NCBI GenBank assembly: GCA_002731875.1
Contig: PCCY01000020.1
Location: 62,001 to 126,000, forward strand
Direction: 5' to 3'
DNA from: Roseobacter sp.
GTDB lineage: Bacteria; Pseudomonadota; Alphaproteobacteria; Rhodobacterales; Rhodobacteraceae
DNA: 64,000 bases
Shown here: in pieces, positions 36,418 through 48,854 of the stretch
How the letters are laid out: every line of letters starts with the position of its first letter
Numbering within the stretch: the first letter of the stretch is position 1
Made by a program: the position numbers and the translations under genes
The notes under the pieces: model-generated
The model's input: the letters and a program-made list of their open reading frames with translations, nothing else
Databases searched by the model: none
What the model was told of the DNA's origin: nothing

Positions 36418-37185
36418 TCAGAACCGATCTTTTCGCGCGCGGATTTCGGCAAACACGTCAGTGTCGGTGGCGTTGACCATTCCGAGAAGCGCGCGGATGT
36501 TCGGGTCGAATGGGCGCAAGAACGGATTGGTTTCAAGTTCCAGTGAAAGCGTCGAGGGGACAGTCGGCACGTCATCGGCGCGCGCCTGATCAATCTCTCT
36601 TGCACGAGATATAAGTGCCGCATTTTCGGGATCAACCGTTAGGGCGAATTTTGCATTTGATTGCGTATATTCATGGCCCGAGCAGACAGTGGTAGCTGGC
36701 GGCAGTCGCATCAGCTTTTGCATGCTTTCCCACATTTGGGCAGGCGTTCCTTCGAACAGGCGTCCACATCCAAGCGCCATCAGGCTGTCAGCGGTAAAGA
36801 CGCATTCGGCTGCGCTGACATAAAACGCAACATGACCGAGAGTGTGTCCGGAGACGTCAATGACCTGAACCTCATGTCCGCCGAACTGGAACGTGTCACC
36901 ATCCGAAAGCGCTAGGTCTAGTTCTGGCAGCCGGTGTTGATCGGCTGTCGCCCCGATGACCCGGGCGGGGTATTTGGCCAATAGCTCAGGCACACCCTGA
37001 ATATGGTCAGGGTGGTGATGGGTCAGCCAGATTTCGTTCAGCGTCCAGCCGAGCGCGTGCAGTCTCGCAGCTATTGGTCCGGCCTCGGGCGCATCAATCA
37101 GCGCCACCGAACCGCTGTCCTGATCTCGCAACAAGAAAGCATAGTTGTCAGACAGGCACGGGATGGTCACAAGATCAAAATGCAT
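36418..37185 (-). CDS. gloB: Hydroxyacylglutathione hydrolase (glyoxalase II)
   Basis: A 255-residue MBL-fold enzyme that hydrolyses S-lactoylglutathione in methylglyoxal detoxification. The zinc motif is LTHHHPDHIQGV near residue 55. The second His is in VSGHTLGHVAFY, and the bridging Asp is in FTADSLMALGCGR. C-terminal SGHEYTQSNAKFAL and NPFLR are the glutathione-site motifs of GloB. It is divergent from a methyltransferase gene, a pairing common in this clade, and lies 175 bases upstream of clpA on the same strand. Confidence 0.95.
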   Translation of the reverse strand: MHFDLVTIPCLSDNYAFLLRDQDSGSVALIDAPEAGPIAARLHALGWTLNEIWLTHHHPDHIQGVPELLAKYPARVIGATADQHRLPELDLALSDGDTFQFGGHEVQVIDVSGHTLGHVAFYVSAAECVFTADSLMALGCGRLFEGTPAQMWESMQKLMRLPPATTVCSGHEYTQSNAKFALTVDPENAALISRAREIDQARADDVPTVPSTLSLELETNPFLRPFDPNIRALLGMVNATDTDVFAEIRARKDRF

Positions 37186-37337
37186 GGTATGGCTCCTGTC
37201 AGATGTAGAAGTGTGTGGACAGCAACGCTAGCGCGGAGACGGCGGTGCTGCAAACGGGTTTCGCCCCGAGATCTCTTTTGCGCGTCTTGTGTTTAGGCTA
37301 ACATAGCCATCAGAACCCGATAAGAGGCCCCAGCCAC

Positions 37338-38084
37338 ATGCATCTCGACGTTCAAGATCTGCGCAACTTCTATTATCGTAGCGCTCTGGGTCGAGCCGCG
37401 CAATTGTCGTTACGCAGCAGGATGCTGGAACTGTGGCCCGAGACCAAGGGCCAGACGGTGGTGGGCTTCGGCTTTGCGGTGCCGCTGCTGCGGCCCTATC
37501 TCGGGGATGCACGACGGGTGATGAGTTTGATGCCCGGGCCGCAAGGGGTGATGCCATGGCCCGCCGGCATGCCCAACACGTCTGTGCTTACCGAAGAAAC
37601 GCTATGGCCAATCGAAACAGGGCATGTTGACCGGCTTGTACTGATGCACGGCCTTGAGACATCGGATCGGCAGGGCGATTTGCTCGAGGAATGCTGGCGG
37701 GTTCTGGGGCCGGGCGGCAGAGCGCTTTTTATTGTGCCCAACCGTGCCGGATTCTGGGCGCGCAGCGACATTACGCCGTTTGGATTTGGGCGGCCGTATT
37801 CGCTTAGTCAACTGGAAACGCAGCTTCGCAAGCATCAGTTTTTGCCAGAGCGGCAACTGGGTGCGTTGTATCAATTGCCCTCTACCCGACGGGTGTTTCG
37901 CCGCTCGGGGCAGTTGTTCGAAAAAGTCGGGCGCCATATGCCGACGATGATGGCCGGAGGCGTGTTCATGGTAGAGGTGACAAAGCTCGTCTATCCCCCC
38001 AAGGGCAAAGTGACGCGTACACCGGCACGCCGAGCCGGAAGCGTACTTGAAGGGGCGGGTGCCGGGGTCCCGAGGCCGGTGTGA
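37338..38084 (+). CDS. Class I SAM-dependent methyltransferase-like protein
   Basis: A 248-residue soluble protein. [16 protein letters not shown] sits where SAM motif I is expected, although the Gly pattern is loose. [19 protein letters not shown] near residue 120 is the clear motif III/post-motif of class I methyltransferases. [15 protein letters not shown] fits the preceding strand. Substrate is unknown. It is divergent from gloB with a 150-base intergenic region. Confidence 0.8.
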   Translation: MHLDVQDLRNFYYRSALGRAAQLSLRSRMLELWPETKGQTVVGFGFAVPLLRPYLGDARRVMSLMPGPQGVMPWPAGMPNTSVLTEETLWPIETGHVDRLVLMHGLETSDRQGDLLEECWRVLGPGGRALFIVPNRAGFWARSDITPFGFGRPYSLSQLETQLRKHQFLPERQLGALYQLPSTRRVFRRSGQLFEKVGRHMPTMMAGGVFMVEVTKLVYPPKGKVTRTPARRAGSVLEGAGAGVPRPV

Positions 38085-38360
38085 CTTCGATCCGATCCGA
38101 CAAGAATCGTTTTCAGTCGTTGAAATAAGAACGATCGTAATAATTACACCGGTAAAAACTGGTCAAAGCGTCGCATCATCCCAAAGCGATAAGAATAAGG
38201 CGCGGTTTCGTGCGCCAACCTCGCTATACTGTGTTGCGGGACGCGGGTCTGTCTGCTACATCCGCCCTGATTTAGACGTCTTGGGTAAATTCAAGCCGCG
38301 CCAACACCCCGGTGACGCGATGTATTCGCATATCCGGCACTGACGTACGAGAGGATGGAC
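38085..38360 (+). other. Intergenic region upstream of the F1 ATP synthase operon
   Basis: 276 bases without a credible gene. It must contain the operon promoter, but I could not identify a convincing -35/-10 pair. A nested inverted repeat (ATCGTT...AACGAT enclosing TTTCA...TGAAA, about 38106-38136) and a small GGCGC/GCGCC hairpin near 38200 are visible. Confidence 0.4.
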
Positions 38361-38921
38361 GTGTCCGAAACAGCATCAATGTCTACAGGCATCGCAAAGC
38401 GATATGCGACTGCCGTGTATGAGTTGGCCCAAGAGGCCAAAACCCTGCCACAAATCGAACAAGATATTGATGCGTTGCAAGGCGCATTGGCTGACAGCGA
38501 AGACTTCCGCGACCTGATCAATTCGCCGATTTACACGCGCGAACAGCAAGCCGCATCGATCAGCGCGATTTCACGCAAGATGGGCCTGTCCCAGACCATG
38601 GCAAGCACATTGGAATTGATGGCAAACAAGCGCCGTCTATTCGTGTTGCCGCAACTGATCCAGAATCTGCGCGAAATTATCGCGGTGGAAAAGGGCGAAG
38701 TCACAGCAGATGTGATCTCGGCCAAGGCGCTGACAAAGGCGCAGTCTGACAAATTGTCCAAATCGCTGGCCGCGACCACAGGCAAGAAAGTAACGTTGAA
38801 TGCGACCGTTGATGATACTCTTATCGGCGGTCTTATCGTAAAAGTGGGCTCCAAGATGATCGATACGTCGATCCGCGCGAAGCTCAATTCCCTCCAGAAT
38901 GTAATGAAAGAGGTCGGATAA
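38361..38921 (+). CDS. atpH: F1 ATP synthase subunit delta
   Basis: A 186-residue peripheral-stalk subunit linking F1 to the membrane sector. STGIAKRYATAVYELAQ opens the family. The C-terminal GGLIVKVGSKMIDTSIRAKL is its best signature. GTG 38361 is chosen because GAGAGG lies about six bases upstream and the length equals the 186 residues usual in Rhodobacter. ATG 38355 would place the ribosome site against the start codon. First gene of atpHAGDC. Confidence 0.95.
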   Translation: MSETASMSTGIAKRYATAVYELAQEAKTLPQIEQDIDALQGALADSEDFRDLINSPIYTREQQAASISAISRKMGLSQTMASTLELMANKRRLFVLPQLIQNLREIIAVEKGEVTADVISAKALTKAQSDKLSKSLAATTGKKVTLNATVDDTLIGGLIVKVGSKMIDTSIRAKLNSLQNVMKEVG

Positions 38922-40460
38922 ATGGGTATCCAAGCAGCAGAGATTTCTGCGATTCTAAAAGACCAGATCAAGAACTTTGGTCAAGAAGCAGAAGTCGCCG
39001 AAGTTGGCCGCGTTCTGTCCGTCGGTGACGGTATCGCTCGCGTTTACGGGTTGGACAATGTCCAGGCCGGTGAGATGGTCGAATTCCCCGGTGGCATCAT
39101 GGGCATGGCCCTGAACCTGGAAACCGACAACGTCGGTGTTGTTATTTTCGGTTCCGACCGTGACATCAAAGAAGGTGACACAGTCAAGCGCACCAACTCG
39201 ATCGTGGACGTGCCAATCGGCAACGGCCTGCTGGGTCGCGTTGTTGACGGTCTGGGCAACCCGATCGACGGCAAAGGCCCCATCGAATCCACTGAACGTG
39301 GTCTTGCCGACGTCAAGGCACCAGGCATCATCCCGCGGAAATCGGTTCACGAGCCGATGGCGACCGGCCTGAAGTCCGTCGACGCGATGATCCCCGTTGG
39401 CCGTGGCCAGCGCGAATTGATCATTGGTGACCGTCAGACCGGCAAGACTGCCGTTGCTCTGGATGCGATCCTGAACCAGCAGCAGATCAACGACGCCGCC
39501 GGCGACGACGAGAGCAAGAAAATGTACTGCGTGTACGTTGCGATCGGCCAAAAGCGTTCGACCGTTGCTCAGTTGGTGAAAAAGCTCGAGGAAACAGGCG
39601 CGATTGCCTATTCGATCGTTGTGGCCGCCACGGCATCCGAGCCTGCTCCGATGCAGTACCTCGCGCCTTATTCGGCGACAGCCATGGCGGAGTTCTTCCG
39701 CGATAACGGCCGTCACGCGTTGATCATCTATGATGACCTTTCCAAGCAGGCCGTGTCCTATCGCCAGATGTCGCTGTTGCTGCGTCGCCCACCCGGACGT
39801 GAAGCCTACCCTGGTGACGTTTTCTATCTCCATTCCCGTCTGCTAGAGCGTTCGGCGAAGCTGGGTGATGCCGCTGGTAATGGCTCTCTCACAGCTCTGC
39901 CGATCATCGAAACTCAAGGTGGCGACGTTTCGGCGTTTATTCCAACCAACGTGATTTCGATCACCGACGGTCAGATCTTCCTTGAAACCGAACTGTTCTA
40001 CCAGGGTATCCGCCCTGCGGTGAACACCGGTTTGTCGGTTTCGCGTGTTGGTTCATCCGCACAGACCAAGGCGATGTCCTCGGTTGCCGGTCCGGTCAAG
40101 CTGTCGCTGGCGCAATACCGCGAAATGGCGGCCTTTGCCCAGTTCGGTTCTGATCTTGATGCCTCCACGCAGCAGTTGCTGAACCGTGGTGCGCGCCTGA
40201 CAGAGCTGATGAAGCAACCGCAGTATTCGCCACTGACCAACGCAGAAATCGTCTGCGTGATCTATGCTGGCACAAACGGGTACCTCGACAAGATCGCGGT
40301 CAAGGATGTTGGTCGTTTCGAAGCGGGCCTGCTGGCACATCTGCGCAGCAAGAATGCTGACCTGATGGCCGACATCACCAACAACGACCGCAAGGTGAAG
40401 GGTGAGCTGGAAGACAAGATCAAAGCTGCCATCGATTCTTTCGCCGCTGACTTCGCTTAA
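38922..40460 (+). CDS. atpA: F1 ATP synthase subunit alpha
   Basis: A 512-residue regulatory nucleotide-binding subunit of the F1 hexamer. The P-loop is [17 protein letters not shown] near residue 168. The family signature [14 protein letters not shown] lies near residue 365. Length and motif order are standard. The ATG follows the atpH stop without a gap. Highly expressed codon style is visible compared with flanking genes, judged by eye only. Confidence 0.98.
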   Translation: MGIQAAEISAILKDQIKNFGQEAEVAEVGRVLSVGDGIARVYGLDNVQAGEMVEFPGGIMGMALNLETDNVGVVIFGSDRDIKEGDTVKRTNSIVDVPIGNGLLGRVVDGLGNPIDGKGPIESTERGLADVKAPGIIPRKSVHEPMATGLKSVDAMIPVGRGQRELIIGDRQTGKTAVALDAILNQQQINDAAGDDESKKMYCVYVAIGQKRSTVAQLVKKLEETGAIAYSIVVAATASEPAPMQYLAPYSATAMAEFFRDNGRHALIIYDDLSKQAVSYRQMSLLLRRPPGREAYPGDVFYLHSRLLERSAKLGDAAGNGSLTALPIIETQGGDVSAFIPTNVISITDGQIFLETELFYQGIRPAVNTGLSVSRVGSSAQTKAMSSVAGPVKLSLAQYREMAAFAQFGSDLDASTQQLLNRGARLTELMKQPQYSPLTNAEIVCVIYAGTNGYLDKIAVKDVGRFEAGLLAHLRSKNADLMADITNNDRKVKGELEDKIKAAIDSFAADFA

Positions 40461-40474
40461 GGGAGGGAGGGCAG

Positions 40475-42797
<2,323 letters not shown>

Positions 42798-42809
42798 GGA
42801 GCGCTGACA

Positions 42810-43247
42810 ATGGCAGACACAATGCAATTCGACCTCGTTTCGCCCGAGCGGCGGCTGGCCTCGATGCAGGTGACCGTCGTTCAGATTCCGGGTGCGGATG
42901 GGGACATGGCGGCGATGCCTGACCATGCCCCCACCATCACCACGCTGCGCCCCGGTGTGCTGCGTGTTGACGGCCCGGAGGGTACTGCTGAATACGTGGT
43001 AACTGGCGGTTTTGCTGAAATTTCGGCCAATGGTGTTTCGGTATTGGCCGAACGCGCCGTGCCCAAGGGTGATATGACCCAAGCGCATTTGGACGAGATG
43101 ATGGAAGAAGCCAAGACTACCTATCAGACGGCCAAGGACGGTTTCCAAAATGAGCCGGGCCCGGTAGATGAAGCAGCCAAACTGTTGTCTGACATGGTTG
43201 CCATGGGCGATGAAATCGGACTGTCGAGCAAGCAACCTAGTCTCTGA
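42810..43247 (+). CDS. atpC: F1 ATP synthase subunit epsilon
   Basis: A 145-residue subunit of the central stalk, inhibitory in many bacteria. The beta-sandwich domain shows [20 protein letters not shown] and [21 protein letters not shown], followed by a short C-terminal helical part. It closes the operon. A strong terminator begins 24 bases downstream. None of the F0 genes (a, b, c) is present nearby. Confidence 0.96.
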   Translation: MADTMQFDLVSPERRLASMQVTVVQIPGADGDMAAMPDHAPTITTLRPGVLRVDGPEGTAEYVVTGGFAEISANGVSVLAERAVPKGDMTQAHLDEMMEEAKTTYQTAKDGFQNEPGPVDEAAKLLSDMVAMGDEIGLSSKQPSL

Positions 43248-43270
43248 CAGGTTCCAAACAATCGAAATAC

Positions 43271-43298
43271 AAAGGGCCCTGCATATGCGGGGCCTTTT
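43271..43298 (+). terminator. Rho-independent terminator of the atp operon
   Basis: AAAGGGCCCTGC (43271-43282) folds on GCGGGGCCTTTT (43287-43298) through a four-base loop with two G-U pairs. The 3' arm itself supplies the U-run. Confidence 0.88.
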
Positions 43299-43306
43299 CT
43301 ATTTTA

Positions 43307-43318
43307 AGAACGCGTTCT
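43307..43318. promoter_or_regulatory. 12-bp perfect palindrome upstream of lectin gene
   Basis: AGAACGCGTTCT, a perfect dyad 50 bases before the H-type lectin start. It looks like an operator for a dimeric regulator. It does not match the alphaproteobacterial LexA box (GAAC-N7-GAAC). Confidence 0.4.
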
Positions 43319-43367
43319 ATGCTTGATCACTGGAAGTCAAGAAAAATTGGTCGGGTAAGCGGTTGAA

Positions 43368-43718
43368 ATGAAAAGAATAAATGGGAATAGCGTCGGTATC
43401 GACAGCGGAGAGAAAGTGCTGTTTTCCGATTTTGAAAACGGTGGTGAAATGTGGACGGGGTCAGGCCCCCGCGAGCGTCGCAACAGGATTGAGTTTTCAG
43501 CCCGCTACAAAGAGATCCCCACCGTGCAAGCGTCACTCGCTTTATGGGACGTCGACAATGCGACGGTGATGCGCGCAGATATTCGCTGTGAAAATATCTC
43601 GGAAGACGGGTTCGATCTGGTGTTTCGTACCTGGGGCGACACCCGAATTGCTCGGGTGCGCGCTGCCTGGATGTCGATCGGGCCGCTGTCGCAAAAAGAT
43701 GATTGGGATCTTTACTGA
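43368..43718 (+). CDS. H-type lectin domain protein
   Basis: A 116-residue soluble protein with no signal peptide. SDFENGGEMWTGSGPRERR near the N-terminus is followed by VQASLALWDVDNATVMRADI. GFDLVFRTWGDTRIARVRAAW lies near the C-terminus. This strand-and-Trp pattern is that of the H-type lectin fold (snail agglutinin/discoidin type), a hexameric or trimeric sugar-binding module. Without an export signal its bacterial role is unclear. It converges on prs with a 17-base gap. Confidence 0.78.
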   Translation: MKRINGNSVGIDSGEKVLFSDFENGGEMWTGSGPRERRNRIEFSARYKEIPTVQASLALWDVDNATVMRADIRCENISEDGFDLVFRTWGDTRIARVRAAWMSIGPLSQKDDWDLY

Positions 43719-43735
43719 ACCCCCGGCGGCTGGCG

Positions 43736-44755
43736 TCAGTTGGATTTATACATGCCATCATAAATGGGTTCGAGCGATTCCGCATCGAACAGGGACGACA
43801 CAGAGGTGCCATTCCAGATATTCAGGATCGCTTGAGCAAAAATCGGCGCGGTGGGTACGATCCGAATGTTGGTGGCCTGCTTAACTGCAGCGGTTGGCGC
43901 GATACTATCGGTGATAACCAGCGATTTCATTACGGAATTGCTGATCCGCTCAACCGCTGGCCCCGACATGACGCCGTGGCTGATATATGAATGTACTTCC
44001 TTCGCACCATTCTCAATGAGAACTTCGGCGGCTTTGCACAAGGTGCCGGCGGTGTCGCAGATGTCATCCACGATCAGGCATATCTTGTCTGTGACGTCAC
44101 CAATTACGGTCATCTCAGCAATCTCGCCCGGTTTCTCGCGGCGCTTGTCCACGATGGCAAGTGGTGAGTTGATGCGCTTTGCAAGCTCGCGGGCGCGGGC
44201 CACACCACCAACGTCAGGTGAAACGACCATCAGTTCGCTCATGCGGTCCTTGAATTCGTTCTTGATGTCCAGCGCGAAGACCGGGGACGCATAAAGGTTA
44301 TCGACCGGGATATCAAAGAACCCCTGAATTTGTGCCGCGTGCAGGTCCATGGTCAAAATGCGTTCAATACCGGTTCCGACCATCATGTTTGCGACCATCT
44401 TGGCCGTAATCGGCGTGCGGGCCTTGGTGCGGCGATCTTGGCGTGCATACCCGAAATAGGGCAGCACCGCAGTCACACGTGCCGCCGATGACCGGCGCAG
44501 TGCGTCGGCCATGATCAGCAGTTCCATCAAATTGTCATTTGCCGGGTTCGACGTTGGTTGGATGATGAACATGTCCTCACCGCGTACGTTTTCGTACACC
44601 TCGACAAAGATTTCACCATCGTTGAACCGTTCAACCCGCGCGTCGACCAACCCGACATTTACACCGCGATGCAAAGACATTCGCCTTGCAATCGCCTTGG
44701 CCAGCGGCATGTTCGCGTTACCAGAGATTAGTTTGGGTTCAGAGGTTTGAGCCAT
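43736..44755 (-). CDS. prs: Ribose-phosphate pyrophosphokinase
   Basis: A 339-residue PRPP synthetase. It supplies phosphoribosyl pyrophosphate for nucleotides, histidine and tryptophan. ATP-site [13 protein letters not shown] lies near residue 100. The signature [18 protein letters not shown] is near residue 135, and the PRPP loop [12 protein letters not shown] near residue 230. MAQTSEPKL (44755) is taken as start; the upstream in-frame TTG is unlikely. It is transcribed leftward, divergent from the isomerase gene. Confidence 0.96.
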   Translation of the reverse strand: MAQTSEPKLISGNANMPLAKAIARRMSLHRGVNVGLVDARVERFNDGEIFVEVYENVRGEDMFIIQPTSNPANDNLMELLIMADALRRSSAARVTAVLPYFGYARQDRRTKARTPITAKMVANMMVGTGIERILTMDLHAAQIQGFFDIPVDNLYASPVFALDIKNEFKDRMSELMVVSPDVGGVARARELAKRINSPLAIVDKRREKPGEIAEMTVIGDVTDKICLIVDDICDTAGTLCKAAEVLIENGAKEVHSYISHGVMSGPAVERISNSVMKSLVITDSIAPTAAVKQATNIRIVPTAPIFAQAILNIWNGTSVSSLFDAESLEPIYDGMYKSN

Positions 44756-44864
44756 GTGCAAAGGGTCTCCGGTTGCATAACATGTGACAGAATCGTTACG
44801 TTGACACCGCTTAACATGACCTTACGGTCTGGCAAAGCGACACAAGCCCCCATCGGAGAACCAA

Positions 44865-45461
44865 ATGCCCCATATCGACTGTTTTTTTACGACACTTTCA
44901 CCATATGCCTATCTGGCGGGGGACAGGCTCGAAACCGTAGCTGCCAAACACGGGGCGACTGTTACCTATAAACCTTTCGATTTGATAACCGCTTTCGGGC
45001 GCACCGGGGGGCAGGCTCCGAAGGATCGCCACCCTAGCCGTCAGGAATACCGTGCCATTGAACTCACGCGTCAATCCAAGAAGCTTGGCATGCCCTTCAA
45101 TCTGAAACCAGCACATTGGCCGACCAACGCGGCCCCTTCGTGCTATGCGATTATCGCCGCACAGAACGAAGGCGGGGACGTGGGCAAGCTTTGCCAGCTT
45201 TTCATGGCGGCGGTTTGGGCCGAAAACCGCGATATCGCACAAGACGACGTGGTGCGTGACTGCCTTGAGAAAGCTGGATTCAATCCCGACATCGCCGAAA
45301 AGGGCATGCTGCAAGGTGCCGATACCTTTGCGCGCAACCTCGAAGAAGCTGTTGAAAAGGGCGTGTTTGGTGCGCCGTTCTATATATTGGACGACGGTCA
45401 GAAGTTCTGGGGGCAAGACCGTCTTGAGGATCTGGATCTGGTGATGGCAGGCAAATTGTGA
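44865..45461 (+). CDS. 2-hydroxychromene-2-carboxylate isomerase / DsbA-family protein
   Basis: A 198-residue thioredoxin-fold protein of the HCCA isomerase (kappa-class GST-like) type. IDCFFTTLSPYAYLAGDRLE carries the Ser that replaces the DsbA Cys. YKPFDLITAF is the second strand and GVFGAPFYILDDGQKFWGQDRL the C-terminal signature. In catabolic clusters the family isomerises aromatic degradation intermediates. Here no such genes are near, so a general glutathione-dependent role is equally possible. It overlaps the next gene by four bases (GTGA). Confidence 0.9.
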   Translation: MPHIDCFFTTLSPYAYLAGDRLETVAAKHGATVTYKPFDLITAFGRTGGQAPKDRHPSRQEYRAIELTRQSKKLGMPFNLKPAHWPTNAAPSCYAIIAAQNEGGDVGKLCQLFMAAVWAENRDIAQDDVVRDCLEKAGFNPDIAEKGMLQGADTFARNLEEAVEKGVFGAPFYILDDGQKFWGQDRLEDLDLVMAGKL

Positions 45462-46246
45462 GGCCAGAGATATTTACCCGGCGTTTCGGGCACGGCCCGC
45501 GCCGGGCCTTGGGCATACACTGTACGCTTGCGCATTCCGGTGCGTGGCGTGGGGTAGGAGAGGCATTGGCAGACGAGCTGAGCCTTTTGTGCTTTGATCT
45601 GCCTTCGCACGGAAAATCGGGTGATTGGGATGGTCAGGGCAACGTGCACGATGTCGCTACCGATATGGCACGTAGCCTGCTGACAGAACCGATGGACATT
45701 ATCGGGCATTCATTTGGGGCGACGATCGGGTTGCGGCTGGCGGTCGAAAGCCCCGAATTGGTACGCAGCCTGACGATGATCGAACCGGTCTATTTCGCTG
45801 CGGCATTGGTTGATGACCCCGCTCGGGTTGCCGCCGCCGATCGCAACAGCGCAGGATTCAACGCAGCTTTCGACCGCGGCGACAGAATGGAGGCCGCGCG
45901 GATTTTCAATACCGGATGGGGCGACGGTAACGGATGGGAACAGACGCCGCAAAAGCTGCGCCAATACATGGCGGACCGCATCCACTACGTGCCGGCGAGC
46001 CAGCCTTTTCTACGTGATGACAGTGCGGGGTTGCTGGCACCGGGGAAATTCGAACGTGCGTCGATGCCGGTGCTGTTGCTGGACGGCGCTACCTCTGGCG
46101 ACATGACCGATGCGATCAGCACATCACTTGCCAAGCGGCTGCCTGATGTGACCCGAAGTGAGATCGAGGGGGCAGGGCACATGGCCCCGTTGACCCACCC
46201 AGAGGCCGTAGCAGCGCAGATACGGACATTCCTGGCGCGAAGCTAG
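45458..46246 (+). CDS. Alpha/beta-hydrolase
   Basis: A 262-residue serine hydrolase. The nucleophile elbow is IIGHSFGATIGL near residue 90. The oxyanion region is in CTLAHSGAWRGVGEAL. The late Asp is in VLLLDGATSGD, and the final His in IEGAGHMAPLTHPE. Substrate is unknown. It begins with GTG overlapping the isomerase stop, so the pair is cotranscribed. The 3' end overlaps the convergent ltaE by four bases. Confidence 0.9.
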   Translation: MRPEIFTRRFGHGPRRALGIHCTLAHSGAWRGVGEALADELSLLCFDLPSHGKSGDWDGQGNVHDVATDMARSLLTEPMDIIGHSFGATIGLRLAVESPELVRSLTMIEPVYFAAALVDDPARVAAADRNSAGFNAAFDRGDRMEAARIFNTGWGDGNGWEQTPQKLRQYMADRIHYVPASQPFLRDDSAGLLAPGKFERASMPVLLLDGATSGDMTDAISTSLAKRLPDVTRSEIEGAGHMAPLTHPEAVAAQIRTFLARS

Positions 46247-47286
46247 TTCTGGAAATGCGCCAAAAACCGGTCGATCGCATCTTTTTCGATCGACCAGTCG
46301 CAGACCAGACGAGCGCCCAGCATTTCGTCCGGTGCGGACCCTTCCAGCTTGCCATTCCAGACGTAATACCTTGCGCCGGCGTCATGCAGCTTTTGATGAA
46401 TCCGGCGCGGCCAGCGGGCAAATATCATGTTCGCGTCGGGCTGGTGCAGAAATTCAGCCCCGGCCTTCCTTAAACCTTCAGCCAGATAGCTTGCGTTGTC
46501 ATTTGCCTGCGTGGCAAGCTGGTGCCACAACCCGTCCTGCATGTAACCGGCCATCTGCGCCGACAGATAGCGGTGCTTGGAAAAAAGATGCGCACCTCTC
46601 TTGCGTCGCAGTTCAAATTCCCACGCCTTGGCCGCGTCGAAGAACACAACTGCCTCTACTCCCATGCAGCCATTCTTGGTGCCGCCGAAACTCACAACAT
46701 CGACGCCAGCCTTCCACGTCATTTCGGCCGGAGTGCATCCCAGGGCGACCACGGCATTGGCAAAGCGCGCGCCGTCCAGATGCACGGGCAGATCGTAACT
46801 CTTGGCGACCTCGGTCAGGGCCTTGAGTTCGTTCAACGTGTGGACGGTGCCGCGTTCAGTCACCTGAGTGATCGACACCGGGCCGCGCTGTGCCCCGTGC
46901 ACATTACCCTCTGCCTGCTTTTCTATGGCGCGGGACAATGCGTCCGGCGTCATCTTGTCATCGGTTTCGACAACAGTCAGTTTGGCCGCACCGGCATAGA
47001 ATTCAGGGGCGTTGCATTCGTCTTCGTTGATATGGGACGTCACAGAACAGAAGATTGTCTGCCAAGGCTGGGTGTAACACGCCAGCGCCAGTACGTTCGC
47101 GGCGGTACCGGTGGCCACCAGATACACAACGGCGTCAGGTGCCTCGAAGGTGGTGCGTATCGCATCGCGCACCTCGTCCATTATGGCGTCGTTTCCATAA
47201 GGCATGGCGTGACCGTTATTGGCGTCGGTCAACCTGCTCATGATTTGCGGGTGGACGGGGCCCGCATTGTCGGAAGCGAAAAACAT
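46243..47286 (-). CDS. ltaE: Low-specificity L-threonine aldolase
   Basis: A 347-residue PLP enzyme that cleaves threonine or allo-threonine to glycine and acetaldehyde. The Schiff-base Lys is in VVSFGGTKNGCMGVEAVV. The substrate-side NGHAMPYGNDAIMDEVRD and HLDGARFANAVVALG are characteristic. It shares one base with the ycgN stop (TGATG) and is the last gene of a ribF-ycgN-ltaE run. Confidence 0.94.
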   Translation of the reverse strand: MFFASDNAGPVHPQIMSRLTDANNGHAMPYGNDAIMDEVRDAIRTTFEAPDAVVYLVATGTAANVLALACYTQPWQTIFCSVTSHINEDECNAPEFYAGAAKLTVVETDDKMTPDALSRAIEKQAEGNVHGAQRGPVSITQVTERGTVHTLNELKALTEVAKSYDLPVHLDGARFANAVVALGCTPAEMTWKAGVDVVSFGGTKNGCMGVEAVVFFDAAKAWEFELRRKRGAHLFSKHRYLSAQMAGYMQDGLWHQLATQANDNASYLAEGLRKAGAEFLHQPDANMIFARWPRRIHQKLHDAGARYYVWNGKLEGSAPDEMLGARLVCDWSIEKDAIDRFLAHFQN

Positions 47287-47756
47287 CAGGTTGGCTCCTC
47301 AATTATATGGTCTTCCCATTCTTCAAAGGGCGTATCGAATTCAGATACGGTATCGTACTGTATAGAGACCCCGGCGGTATGGACGCTGTCAGGGTCACCG
47401 CTGACCAATGGATGCCAATCATAAAGGGGCTTGCCCTCCCAGAGCAGCCGATACGCACAGGTCAGCGGCATCCAATAGGCGTGGGTGTCAAGGTTTTCGG
47501 GCTTCAGCACGATGCAATCTGGTACAAACTGGTGACGGTTGACATAGTGGGTACAGCGGCAGGTCGCGTCATCCAGCAGGCGGCAGGCAACGCTGGTCAA
47601 GGCGACTTCCTGCGTGTCTTCGTCCTCAAGCTTGTTCAGGCAACATTTGCCGCACCCGTCACACAGAGCCTCCCATTCTTCCGGGGACATCTCGGCAAGA
47701 GCTTTTTTCTTCCAGAAATCCGGTGCCAGACCATTGGCGGCGATAGGTGTATTCAT
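47286..47756 (-). CDS. YcgN family cysteine cluster protein
   Basis: A 156-residue soluble protein of the UPF0260/YcgN family. A Cys cluster CDGCGKCCLNKLEDEDT lies near residue 33. Further Cys are in CRCTHYVNR and PDCIVLKP, a set that suggests metal or zinc binding. Biochemical function is unknown. Its ATG overlaps the ribF stop by four bases and its stop touches the ltaE start, so the three genes form one transcription unit. Confidence 0.92.
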   Translation of the reverse strand: MNTPIAANGLAPDFWKKKALAEMSPEEWEALCDGCGKCCLNKLEDEDTQEVALTSVACRLLDDATCRCTHYVNRHQFVPDCIVLKPENLDTHAYWMPLTCAYRLLWEGKPLYDWHPLVSGDPDSVHTAGVSIQYDTVSEFDTPFEEWEDHIIEEPT

Positions 47757-48685
47757 AATGCTGCCAGTATGCTTCGGGCGCGGTCGCTGTCCGCGTCCAT
47801 TTGGGTGACCAGCGCATCGAGGCTGTCAAATTTTTGTTCTGTGCGAAGGTATTCGACAAGCGCGACCGAGACATGCTTGCCGTAGAGATCCCCCTTGAAA
47901 TCAAAGAGAAACGTTTCGAGGTTGGCTTTGTTTTGGCCGAACATGGGGCGAACCCCCAGGCTGGCAACACCGTGATAGCGGCCGGCTTGGGCCCCCTCAA
48001 GTACATCCACCAACACCGCATAGACGCCGAATTTCGGCGGATGCAGTCTGTCGATGGACATGTTTGCGGTCGGATAGCCCAATTCGCGTCCACGCTTTTC
48101 ACCGTGTAGTACCGGGCCTTCGAAGCGGTGCCAATGACCCAACATCGCAGCGGCATCACGGGGACGTCCACTGCCAAGTGCATTGCGTATCGCCGTCGAT
48201 GAAACTGTATTCGACCCCTGCGCCATCAACGGGGCTACCGTTACACCAAAGCCCATCTCGGCACCAAAACCCTGCAACAATGCAGCCGTGCCAGCCCGTG
48301 CTTTTCCGAACTTGAAATCTTCGCCGATAACGACATGGCGCAACCCCAACCCGTTAAGCAACACATCATGCGCGAATGATCGGGGGCTCAGGCTCGACAG
48401 AGCCGCGTCAAAGTTCAATTCATAAAGCTTATCAACGCCGATTTTTTCCAACTGATGTGCGCGCGCTTCGCCGCTCATCAATCGGAAAGGAGGCGCGTCG
48501 GGGGCGAAATATTCTCGTGGATGCGGTTCAAAAGTCACGACGCCGAGAGGGGCGTTTGGCACCGCGTCCCGCGCCAGATCTATAACGGATCGGTGTCCGA
48601 GATGGACCCCGTCGAAGTTTCCGATCGCCGCTGACGCGCCACGATCCACAGGTGCTACATATTGATAGTCGCGAATGATTTCCAT
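47753..48685 (-). CDS. ribF: Bifunctional riboflavin kinase / FAD synthetase
   Basis: A 310-residue enzyme. The N-terminal FMN adenylyltransferase domain carries AIGNFDGVHLGHRSVIDLA near residue 20 and VIGEDFKFGKARAG near residue 118. The C-terminal riboflavin kinase domain carries GRELGYPTANMSI, YHGVASLGVRPMFGQN and ETFLFDF. It converts riboflavin to FMN and FAD, needed by the flavoenzymes of this window. It is the first gene of the ribF-ycgN-ltaE unit. Confidence 0.96.
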   Translation of the reverse strand: MEIIRDYQYVAPVDRGASAAIGNFDGVHLGHRSVIDLARDAVPNAPLGVVTFEPHPREYFAPDAPPFRLMSGEARAHQLEKIGVDKLYELNFDAALSSLSPRSFAHDVLLNGLGLRHVVIGEDFKFGKARAGTAALLQGFGAEMGFGVTVAPLMAQGSNTVSSTAIRNALGSGRPRDAAAMLGHWHRFEGPVLHGEKRGRELGYPTANMSIDRLHPPKFGVYAVLVDVLEGAQAGRYHGVASLGVRPMFGQNKANLETFLFDFKGDLYGKHVSVALVEYLRTEQKFDSLDALVTQMDADSDRARSILAAL

Positions 48686-48854
48686 GGGCTAGGTGGTAGA
48701 CGCGTCTGCCCTCGCTGACAAGCAGCTCGGCCTGTTCCGGTGTGAATATTGCCGCGCGACGCACCGGGCGCGCACAGGGCAGGTGGATACCGGCGTGGTG
48801 GTGATGCGAATACGGGTTTCGTGGCCGTCCGGGATCGTTTTGCCAAGGGCGAGG

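Noticed and set aside
43307..43318. LexA box reading of the palindrome
   Set aside because: The alphaproteobacterial SOS box is the direct repeat GAAC-N7-GAAC; this is an inverted palindrome.
48686..48854. Possible small gene between ribF and the MaoC gene
   Set aside because: Open frames here run into ribF in another frame and carry no ribosome site. The stretch may be decayed coding DNA, but I cannot support that.
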